10,404 bases of DNA. It comes from Desulfosarcina sp. (GTDB lineage Bacteria; Desulfobacterota; Desulfobacteria; Desulfobacterales; Desulfosarcinaceae). Under the pieces are notes generated by a model. It saw only the letters and a program-made list of their open reading frames with translations, did not search any database and was not told the origin of the DNA. The position numbers and the translations under genes were made by a program. Numbering within the stretch: position 1 is the first letter of the stretch; each line of letters starts with the position of its first letter. Location of the stretch: NCBI GenBank assembly GCA_030642405.1, contig DAOWNV010000073.1, positions 1 to 10,404 of the forward strand, in the 5' to 3' direction. Below, in pieces: positions 1 to 6,068 of the stretch.

Positions 1-67
1 CCGAAACCAAGGCCACCTGTGGCAAAAGTAGGTAAACGATCAGGGGCAATAGGTAAATCTGTTTCAT
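1..67 (-). CDS. 5' end of a secreted protein, probably TamA-like (partial)
   Basis: Reading the minus strand from an ATG at 67..65 gives 22 codons that run off the left edge. They form a typical Sec signal peptide start: MKQ, then a continuous hydrophobic stretch (IYLLPLIVYLLLP), then QVALVS. The cleavage site and mature protein are outside the window. The gene starts 74 bases after the tamB stop on the same strand. TamB usually has the Omp85-family outer-membrane protein TamA as its genetic partner, so a TamA-like (BamA-superfamily) product is the best guess. The order here would be tamB then tamA, the reverse of enterobacteria. No strong Shine-Dalgarno precedes the ATG; the nearest AGGA is 13 bases away. 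The signal peptide is directly visible; the TamA identity is inferred from context only. Confidence 0.5.
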   Translation of the reverse strand, partial: MKQIYLLPLIVYLLLPQVALVS

Positions 68-76
68 TATCTGAAT

Positions 77-145
77 TCAATCCTGTATACCAATTGACCT
101 CCAAACAACCCACTGGTACTTTGAGAACCGTTGACCAGAATTCAT
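77..145 (-). CDS. possible 22-codon coupling ORF between tamB and the next gene
   Basis: An ATG at 145..143 overlaps the tamB stop in an ATGA arrangement and opens a 22-codon frame (MNSGQRFSKYQWVVWRSIGIQD) that stops at TGA 79..77. The ORF is in the same frame as the following secreted-protein start at 67, which lies only three codons beyond its stop. Such an arrangement could pass ribosomes from tamB to the weakly initiated downstream gene. The peptide resembles nothing I recognise and may have no function of its own. It may equally be chance. Confidence 0.2.
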   Translation of the reverse strand: MNSGQRFSKYQWVVWRSIGIQD

Positions 146-3100
146 TCAAATAATTTATACTCCATGATCGCCCACTGTTTTGTCTCGCCGTTAATTGTTT
201 CAATTGCATATTTAACCATCATGCGGTCTGAAAGATGTTTCCCAAGGGTCACCTTCATGCCTCCGGAATCGTTGTCTTCACTGCTGTCGGTGGTTTCCAA
301 TTCCAGGATGTCTATCCCTGTCTTCTTTTTAATATCATCGCCCAAGGTATCCGCTATCATTTCAGCCATAATCTGATTGGTGGTGCGGTTGGATCCGCCT
401 TCACCGCTGGTGAGTTCCCGCGTTGTCCGGCCAAAAAGAATCAGGGAAAGAATGTCCGCTTCGGTTTCCGCCGGTACCGAAGTGAGTGTGATCTTCAGAT
501 TGTCCATGGACCCTTCAAGGGCCAGGTTGATTTTCCTGCTGCGGATCTCCGCCTCGCTTTCTATATCGATGTCCGCTTCCGTTTTATAGGGGTTGATGAA
601 ATCGATCACGCCCTTTTTTACATTGAACTCTTTTCTTTGGAACGTAACGGTTCCATTTCTCACCTGGGCTCTTCCGCTTACGATGGGATTTGCCAAGCTG
701 CCGCCGATACTCAAATCCGGACTGATGGCAAGATCCGCCAGATTGTTTTGGATCTCGAAGGGCTGTCGGTGTTCGACTGCAATATCCAGGTTGATGGTAT
801 CAAAAAAAGGGATGGTAATCGGTTTAGACTCCGGTGCGATGGCTCGTTTTCTGGAAGTTGCCGTGGAGGCGATTTGCAAAAGGTTGATATTCACATCTTT
901 ATAGTACAACCCTTCTAAAAGAATGATTGTTCCCTTTGCATTGGCTAAACGATTTTTCCCCAATACGGAAAGGTCGCCGTTGATGAGAACGGACAATGTA
1001 TCGGGGACCTCTATGGGGAGGGATCTGGTATTGATTTTGATGTCGATGGAGACGGGTTCAAAGTTGTCATGGTCGATATTGCCCATCATTGAAAAAGATC
1101 CTGTATCGAGGAAACCGCTGAATTTTTTGATACGAATCCTTTTTGTGTTCAAATGAATCGATCCATTCAGATCGTGCAACTGCTGAACAATCCCGGGTAC
1201 TGTCATTCCGATCTTTTCAAGATCGATACCGGCATCATATTCAGGTGATGATGTGTTGCCGGAAAGGCGTCCCTCTAATGCTATTGTACCTTCGGCATCG
1301 GCCAGTACATCACTGAAAACGGCACCGGCTTCCAAGGGAATTCGACCTTCGAACGCCATGTTGATGGGGCCGTCGATCTGTGCTTTACCTTTGATGCGAA
1401 GTCTTCCAGAGGAAAGCAGTGTGGCTTCGATTTCAGGAATGGATATGATTTGGTCTTCCAGCCGAGCCATGAATTTACCGGAGTGGAGCAACATCTTTTT
1501 TTTGTGTAACAGGTGAACCTCATCCATGTCCACATTTACGGATGCATGGGTGAAACGATTTAGATTTCCTGCTGCTTTCACCTGGCCTGTCACCGTTCCT
1601 TGAAAATCAGGCAATCCTGCAGCGTTGAAGTAGGCTGCTGTTTCGGTTCTATCAAAAAGGAAGCGGGCATCAAAGTCCCCTTGTTTCAAATCGCAGGAAG
1701 CCTCCATTTCAAAATTCAGGTTGCCGGATACTTTTGCCTGCATGTCGTGAAGGTTGAAGGCGAGCTGAATGTCTTCCATGGCCTCATTATTAACCTTGAT
1801 GTCGGTCACGGTCACACTTCCGTCGATATCCGGATTTTTCAGATTGCCCTTTGCAGCAATGTCAACGCCCAGCAAGCCGTCTCCTGGGAAAATCTCTTTG
1901 AGCCGATGGATATGAGAAACCAAGACACCTTCGGATTTCAGGTGCAGGTTCATGGTTCTGTCCATATCCAGCCATCCCCCGACCTCGAACTGTTCAGCGG
2001 GAGCGACGGCGACCGACAATCGATTCACCCACAAGCGCTGTTCGTCGATACGAGCGTCGATTGACAGTTCTTCCATGGGCTGCCCTGCCAGGTTGATTTG
2101 CCGCCCCGTCAAGGCGATTTGTCCTGCTGGTTTTTTGAGGCTTCCCGACAGTTCGCCATTGAATGTGAAAGTTCCTTTTACTGAATCGATAAAGTGTGCA
2201 GGATCAAAATAGTTTGATTGGGCGGTGAAGGTAAAGGTAGGATTCTCCATCGGGCGTATCGTTCCTGGTGCGAGCAATTGGATGCTGCCGGTTGCGGTGA
2301 GCGTTGAATCCTGGTTGCTCAGGTGAACCTGCTCGGCAAAAACCGTACCGTTTTCAAGCCGCAGACGGGTGTCGACGTTGCCGATGGTCGCGAACTCCGT
2401 AGCCAGAGCTTTGCCGGTGACCGAGAGATCGCCCGTCAACGAATCCAGAGGGCCATCCAATTGGAGGCGACCGTCGAAAGTACCGGTAAAGGGAAAAGCA
2501 ATTGCAAAATCGTCAGTTGAGATATTTTCCAGTGTGAGGTGAAGGGAATTTTCGAATTCCGGATCGATTCCGCCTTTATCCGTCAACATACGAATTTGGC
2601 CGCTTCCTCGAATGTGTGATCCTTTGTTCTGCAACGTTAAGGTGGTCAGATCCAACCTGCCGTTTTGATCCATGATGGCGGCGATTGACAAATCTCCGAG
2701 GGTATAGGTGTCAATCTTCAGATCGGTAGAGGACAGCTCGGCCGAAAATTGGGGTCGGCTCAAGTTGCCGGATACGGTTGCCGCAGCGTTGACCGCTCCG
2801 CTGACAGGGGCGATTCCTGCCACCGCCGGGATTTGGGAAAGGTCGTCCGCGGTCAAAGACATTTTTCCGTCAAGGGATCGATCTCTTAATTGAAAACGGC
2901 CCTCCATATTCAGTCTAGTCCCGCCGGATGCGGCATCCATGTGCGAAATGGAGATCCCACCTGGATCCAATTGTGCTGTAAGCGTCGCGTCAGCGTTTAT
3001 CGGTTTCTTCATTCCTGGGGCTGTCAGGTCCCGTCCTTTTGCTTCCATGTTAATTGTAGCGAAAAAATCCGATGTAGAGAGACCCTTTCCTTTTATGTTG

Positions 3101-3957
3101 AAATCGGCGGCTATGGCTCCTTCGTAGCCTCCAGCGAGATCCATCATTTTGCTGATGTCGGAAAGCCGGCTGGTGATGGAAAGAGCGGCATCTATACTCG
3201 TTTCCTGAGGGAAGCCGTCAGCAGTACCGGAGAGTTGCATGACGGTTTTTCCGGAGGTCAGCGTTAATGTAGGAATGCTCAGATGGCCATCTTCCAGATT
3301 CGCACGAAGCTTGATGTTGACCGGCTCTGGATGAATACCGGAACTGATGAATTGAATATGAGGTATTTCAAGGTCTAATTTGCCTGATTGGGCCATGAGG
3401 TTGCCGTTGGAGGAAAGCGTGATTCCCAAAGCTTCCAGATGCTGATTCTCATTTCCCTGTTTGAACGTTGCCCGGCCATCGGTCAGTGAAATAGATGAAA
3501 ATACAAGGTTAAAGGGAGGGAGAAAACCATCATGTGGAAGATTTCCTTCTTCCTGTTTTTTGTGGGAGGAAGACAGGGCAGCCATCAGATTCAACTCCCC
3601 GTTTTCCTGAATGGCAAGGTCTGTCCATGGTGATTCCAAAGAGATGTTCTCTATTCGAAGCTCTTTTTTCAACAGCGCCAACACATTTATTCGGACATGA
3701 AAGCGGGAAAAACCTGCCAGAGGCTTATTTCGGCTATCGTACAGGACAGCTTCGTATAGATCCAATTGGGGAAAAAAGAGCGACAGTCGGTGCGACTTGA
3801 AATGGATACGGCCTGGAATCGTGGTGTTGATTCGTGACTGCACCCACTGAAGTCCGTGGGTGGATTTTACCCAGGTCAGAATACCAAAGAAACCAATGAA
3901 GATGATGGCTATTAGGATTATGGCCATTTTAGCCGGAGATTTCAGCATTAGTTTCAT
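142..3957 (-). CDS. tamB: TamB, translocation and assembly module inner-membrane-anchored protein
   Basis: The 1271-residue product is close to the length of E. coli TamB (about 1259). Residues 11-30 form one N-terminal membrane anchor after a basic start (MKLMLKSPAK). The rest is a long beta-rich AsmA-like region of recurring short amphipathic strands, such as LNLHLKSEG and INMAFEGRI. The C-terminal DUF490/TamB domain is recognisable by LILFGR near residue 1172, the KVTLGKHLSDRMMVKYAIE segment and a strand ending EYKLFE. TamB spans the periplasm. With TamA it assists outer-membrane protein insertion, and AsmA-like proteins are also implicated in phospholipid transport to the outer membrane. 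The start has a weak, distant ribosome site (AAAGGCGG, 14 bases upstream); M4 is an alternative. The ORF is intact. A secreted-protein gene follows on the same strand and flgM diverges upstream. Confidence 0.93.
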   Translation of the reverse strand: MKLMLKSPAKMAIILIAIIFIGFFGILTWVKSTHGLQWVQSRINTTIPGRIHFKSHRLSLFFPQLDLYEAVLYDSRNKPLAGFSRFHVRINVLALLKKELRIENISLESPWTDLAIQENGELNLMAALSSSHKKQEEGNLPHDGFLPPFNLVFSSISLTDGRATFKQGNENQHLEALGITLSSNGNLMAQSGKLDLEIPHIQFISSGIHPEPVNIKLRANLEDGHLSIPTLTLTSGKTVMQLSGTADGFPQETSIDAALSITSRLSDISKMMDLAGGYEGAIAADFNIKGKGLSTSDFFATINMEAKGRDLTAPGMKKPINADATLTAQLDPGGISISHMDAASGGTRLNMEGRFQLRDRSLDGKMSLTADDLSQIPAVAGIAPVSGAVNAAATVSGNLSRPQFSAELSSTDLKIDTYTLGDLSIAAIMDQNGRLDLTTLTLQNKGSHIRGSGQIRMLTDKGGIDPEFENSLHLTLENISTDDFAIAFPFTGTFDGRLQLDGPLDSLTGDLSVTGKALATEFATIGNVDTRLRLENGTVFAEQVHLSNQDSTLTATGSIQLLAPGTIRPMENPTFTFTAQSNYFDPAHFIDSVKGTFTFNGELSGSLKKPAGQIALTGRQINLAGQPMEELSIDARIDEQRLWVNRLSVAVAPAEQFEVGGWLDMDRTMNLHLKSEGVLVSHIHRLKEIFPGDGLLGVDIAAKGNLKNPDIDGSVTVTDIKVNNEAMEDIQLAFNLHDMQAKVSGNLNFEMEASCDLKQGDFDARFLFDRTETAAYFNAAGLPDFQGTVTGQVKAAGNLNRFTHASVNVDMDEVHLLHKKKMLLHSGKFMARLEDQIISIPEIEATLLSSGRLRIKGKAQIDGPINMAFEGRIPLEAGAVFSDVLADAEGTIALEGRLSGNTSSPEYDAGIDLEKIGMTVPGIVQQLHDLNGSIHLNTKRIRIKKFSGFLDTGSFSMMGNIDHDNFEPVSIDIKINTRSLPIEVPDTLSVLINGDLSVLGKNRLANAKGTIILLEGLYYKDVNINLLQIASTATSRKRAIAPESKPITIPFFDTINLDIAVEHRQPFEIQNNLADLAISPDLSIGGSLANPIVSGRAQVRNGTVTFQRKEFNVKKGVIDFINPYKTEADIDIESEAEIRSRKINLALEGSMDNLKITLTSVPAETEADILSLILFGRTTRELTSGEGGSNRTTNQIMAEMIADTLGDDIKKKTGIDILELETTDSSEDNDSGGMKVTLGKHLSDRMMVKYAIETINGETKQWAIMEYKLFE

Positions 3958-4250
3958 AGTGAAAAAAAATACCGCCTTTAATTGAATAGGACAACCTAAA
4001 AAAGCGGTGCCGATCGTCTAAGGGCTAAATCCGTATGATTTTTTATGCCGATGATTTAAAAATGTGCACTTTTCAGTTGTTTTCCCCGTTAAAAGGCGCC
4101 GCGTGTTTTATGATTTATAGTATTTTCAACAGGTTTGTTGCAACAGGTGAGGGCTCAAGAATTTTTTTTGAAATAATTGAAAAAAAACTATTGTTTTCCC
4201 TCAAACTGCCAATAATGTATCTACCATACGAACAAGAAGGAGTAGCGATT
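3958..4250. other. divergent tamB-flgM intergenic region
   Basis: This AT-rich spacer of 293 bases must contain the promoters of both divergent genes. Seen in it are GCCGATCG (4009..4016) and GCCGATGA (4047..4054), which resemble the sigma-28 minus-10 element. The second has TAAATCCG at 4026..4033, but the gap is 13 bases rather than the usual 11 or so. There is a near-palindrome centred on GTGCAC (4060..4073) and a TGTTGCAACA palindrome (4136..4145) flanked by two CAACAGG copies (4127 and 4141). A weak sigma-70 match, TTGTTT (4191..4196) with TAATGT (4213..4218), is closest to flgM. No promoter is convincing enough to call. The frame of flgM stays open upstream to an ATG at 4035, but that stretch does not look coding. 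Confidence 0.5.
4237..4242 (+). promoter_or_regulatory. ribosome binding site that fixes the flgM start
   Basis: AAGGAG lies 8 bases before ATG 4251, an ideal Shine-Dalgarno placement. The same frame remains open back to an ATG at 4035. This site, together with the FlgM-type N-terminus MKINESD that follows, shows that 4251 is the true start and gives a 105-residue protein instead of 177. Confidence 0.85.
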
Positions 4251-4568
4251 ATGAAAATTAACGAAAGCGATCTTCAACCGCAACTGAGTGTATATAAAAA
4301 TGTACAAACACAGGGGGGAGAGCTGGCGTCGGCCAAGTCCAAAACATCTGCTGCACCTATTTCCTTGCAGGACAGGGTGGCGTTGAGCGGTCGGGGACAA
4401 TTGATTGCCGATGCCCAAAGGTCCATGGCCTCCATCCCGGATGTTCGTGAGACACTGGTTGCAAAAATTCAAACCGAGGTGCAAAACGGCACTTATGCTG
4501 TTGATAATGAAAAGGTGGCGGAAGGTATATTAAGAGAGGCAATGACGAACCAGGCCGCCATGGCCTGA
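4251..4568 (+). CDS. flgM: FlgM, anti-sigma-28 (FliA) factor
   Basis: FlgM binds the flagellar sigma factor FliA and holds late flagellar gene expression off until the hook-basal body is complete; it is then exported through the flagellar apparatus. The 105-residue product matches the usual family length of about 90-110. It has the family layout: a short basic MKI start, a flexible polar first half (residues about 10-40), then DRVALSGRGQLIADA and the conserved PDVRETLVAKIQ...NGTYAVDNEKVAEGILREAM region. The latter corresponds to the C-terminal sigma-binding helices. The gene stands alone between tamB and a convergent operon, with its own terminator. No other flagellar gene is in the window, although flgM often sits near flgN, flgK or flgA. 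Its presence implies a motile organism with a FliA homologue elsewhere. Confidence 0.93.
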   Translation: MKINESDLQPQLSVYKNVQTQGGELASAKSKTSAAPISLQDRVALSGRGQLIADAQRSMASIPDVRETLVAKIQTEVQNGTYAVDNEKVAEGILREAMTNQAAMA

Positions 4569-4580
4569 TCTATGGATCAA

Positions 4581-4608
4581 TTGCGTTGCCGTCCCGGCGG
4601 CAAAGCAA
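4581..4608 (+). other. imperfect hairpin in the flgM 3' untranslated region
   Basis: The arms TTGCGTTGCCG (4581..4591) and CGGCAAAGCAA (4598..4608) pair over 11 positions with a single G/A mismatch around a six-base loop. It starts 12 bases after the flgM stop. There is no T-run behind it, so it is not itself an intrinsic terminator. It may protect the 3' end of the mRNA or be incidental. Confidence 0.45.
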
Positions 4609-4620
4609 ACATCAGTTATT

Positions 4621-4658
4621 AAAGGGAGGTGGTTGTTTTACCATCTCCCCTTTTTTTT
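4621..4658 (+). terminator. rho-independent terminator of flgM
   Basis: The arms AAAGGGAGGTGGT (4621..4633) and ACCATCTCCC (from 4640), extended by the following C and T bases, pair with one G-U wobble across a six-base loop (TGTTTT). A run of eight T residues follows (4651..4658). This is a textbook plus-strand intrinsic terminator 52 bases after the flgM stop. On the minus strand the hairpin is followed only by CTTTAATAAC, so it would be a poor terminator for the convergent operon that ends at 4699. Confidence 0.88.
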
Positions 4659-4698
4659 AAGTCGGGTTCATTGACCTTAAGTTTCAACAAACGGCTTA

Positions 4699-5055
4699 CT
4701 ATCTTTCACCGTTTTTTTCAGGCGATGGTTCAATTGGACCATCAATATTTTTCGTATTGTACATCTCGAATTTACCGGTGGCGTAGAACCGAGCCGGTTG
4801 ATCCTGATCATCCACAACGGTGATATTGTACAAGGCCCCCGGCGTTCCGGTTTTGTGTTCGTCAAGGGTGGATTGCCAGAGTTTCCAGGCATACCGCCAG
4901 GCAGTGACATCGGAGGTAAAAGGGGCTGCCTCGGCGGGTGGTGAAAGACCCGGTTCAATGCAAGTTTCTGTCTGCTTGTGGAATTTAACCCGAAATCCTT
5001 TGGGTTTGTGAATCCATCCCTCATTGATGATTTTCAATCCTTCGGCAACTTTCAT
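4699..5055 (-). CDS. uncharacterised 118-residue protein, last gene of the mscS operon
   Basis: I do not recognise this product and propose no function. It has no signal peptide or membrane segment and looks cytoplasmic. It begins MKVAEGLKIINEGWIHKPKGFRV, is rich in aromatic and charged residues, and has an aromatic stretch WRYAWKLW near residues 53-60. A strand-like section (YNITVVDDQDQPARFYATGKFEMYN) follows, then a polar tail. The coding call rests on position and initiation. The start is 12 bases after the mscS stop on the same strand, and GAAAGGG (5061..5067) is 5 bases from the ATG, filling the gap between the genes. That arrangement suggests translational coupling to mscS. A competing minus-strand frame (4677..5024) lacks this initiation signal. 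Confidence 0.75.
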   Translation of the reverse strand: MKVAEGLKIINEGWIHKPKGFRVKFHKQTETCIEPGLSPPAEAAPFTSDVTAWRYAWKLWQSTLDEHKTGTPGALYNITVVDDQDQPARFYATGKFEMYNTKNIDGPIEPSPEKNGER

Positions 5056-5067
5056 GGATTCCCTTTC

Positions 5068-6012
5068 TCAGATCATCTCTTCGTTGTTCAGTTCGTTGTT
5101 CAGTTCGTTGTAATCGGTATCTCTTAAACGGTTCGGTTTCGAACTTTTCAAGTCATCATCAGGAAGCGCAACCGTCTTCATGTGCAGATCCAGCTGTGGG
5201 TAGGCAAAACGAATGCCTTCCAAGTCAAACCGGAGTTTAGTTTTCTCCTGCAAATCGCAACGGGCCACCCAGTAATCCTTGTTGTCTATCCAGCAGCGAC
5301 CTCCAAGCTCTACGCAATCTTTGGTCAGGTTTAGCACGTATACCATGGGCCCCGGCTTTGGCTTCACACGGGGATCAGCCGTCATGACCGCTTCCAGGGT
5401 TCGTTTGGCTTTTAACAGATCCTGGTCGTACCGAACGTTTACATCGATCTTCACCCGTCGTGTTTGTGTATAATTATAGTTGATGACGATGTCGTTGAGG
5501 ATCTGCCTGTTGGGTACGAAAAAGGTTTTGCCGTCAAAGGTTCTCAATCTCGTATTTATAAAAGTGATCGCTTCCACTTTGCCCAAAAGGTTGCCGGCTT
5601 TCACTGTATTGCCTGTCTTGAACGGCAGTGAGGGCAAAAAGGGTCTCAGAAAAATGAGGAGTCCTGTTATGACCAGGGTGATAATCGTGATCAGCCGCAG
5701 TATGTTCAACGGCTTTGCACCCAGCTGCACGGCGGAAGCCATAATAACCATAGCTACCAGCATGACGTAAACGACGTTGCCGACAGTCATGACATATTGT
5801 GATTTTAGCTTCAATTTCAGCAGGCCGGCCCTCAGTCCTCTGTCTATCCAACGAACGACGAGAAGTCCGACGATTAACAACACCAGTCCAAGCGCCATTT
5901 CCGTGCCATGATAGGTCATCGTTTCCCCTAGCAGCTGAAGCCTTGGTATCTCAGTAACACTTGTTTCCGTGTTTTGCTGAACAAAGTTAAACTGCTCTTT
6001 CTCATTTTCCAT
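5068..6012 (-). CDS. MscS-family mechanosensitive ion channel protein
   Basis: The 314-residue inner-membrane protein has a polar N-terminus and hydrophobic helices near residues 37-53, 73-95 and 103-122. The MscS beta domain follows: GNTVKAGNLLGKVEAITFINTR, then RTFDGKTFFVPN, then VINYNYTQTRRVKIDVNV, which match family hallmarks well. The C-terminal alpha/beta region ends with GIRFAYPQLDLHMK, like the GISFPYPQMDV of E. coli MscS. Such channels open under membrane tension to release solutes on osmotic downshock. The third helix lacks the Gly/Ala pattern of the classical pore and leads into RPFLPSLPFKTGN, so gating or conductance may differ. The last residues include an NELNNELNN repeat. AAGGAG (complement 6023..6028) is 10 bases from the start. 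The gene lies 56 bases after the M16C peptidase gene and 12 bases before the next gene. Confidence 0.88.
   Translation of the reverse strand: MENEKEQFNFVQQNTETSVTEIPRLQLLGETMTYHGTEMALGLVLLIVGLLVVRWIDRGLRAGLLKLKLKSQYVMTVGNVVYVMLVAMVIMASAVQLGAKPLNILRLITIITLVITGLLIFLRPFLPSLPFKTGNTVKAGNLLGKVEAITFINTRLRTFDGKTFFVPNRQILNDIVINYNYTQTRRVKIDVNVRYDQDLLKAKRTLEAVMTADPRVKPKPGPMVYVLNLTKDCVELGGRCWIDNKDYWVARCDLQEKTKLRFDLEGIRFAYPQLDLHMKTVALPDDDLKSSKPNRLRDTDYNELNNELNNEEMI
5080..5110 (+). repeat. 12-base tandem repeat at the 3' end of the mscS-like gene
   Basis: The unit TTCGTTGTTCAG occurs at 5080..5091 and 5092..5103, followed by a partial third copy TTCGTTG (5104..5110). The copies are identical. On the coding (minus) strand they give the repeated residues NELN NELN NE just before the C-terminus. 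The unit is a multiple of three, so copy-number changes would keep the frame. Confidence 0.85.
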
Positions 6013-6068
6013 TGTTAAGCGTCTCCTTACTGGTAAACGTTGGGGTAGGCCACAAACCGTGCTGCCGG

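Noticed and set aside
1..153. Plus-strand open frame reaching TAA at 151..153 as the end of a convergent gene
   Set aside because: Its translation has no recognisable domain or barrel-type C-terminus, while the minus strand gives a clear signal peptide start. It cannot be fully excluded because the gene body would be outside the window.
235..918. Plus-strand open frame of 227 codons antisense to the 3' part of tamB
   Set aside because: It lies wholly opposite the conserved DUF490-domain coding sequence, shows no family features or initiation signal, and is explained as a shadow of the real gene.
3997..4016. TAAAAAAG followed by GCCGATCG as a sigma-28 promoter
   Set aside because: The two elements are only four bases apart, far from the required spacing of about 11.
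4035..4250. Upstream extension of flgM giving a 177-residue protein
   Set aside because: FlgM proteins are about 100 residues long. A perfect Shine-Dalgarno precedes ATG 4251, and the extension lacks its own ribosome site and resembles translated AT-rich spacer.
4677..5024. Minus-strand frame of 115 codons overlapping the small gene after mscS
   Set aside because: It has a Pro/Arg-rich composition typical of a shifted frame. The overlapping 4699..5055 frame has the operon-coupled start and Shine-Dalgarno.
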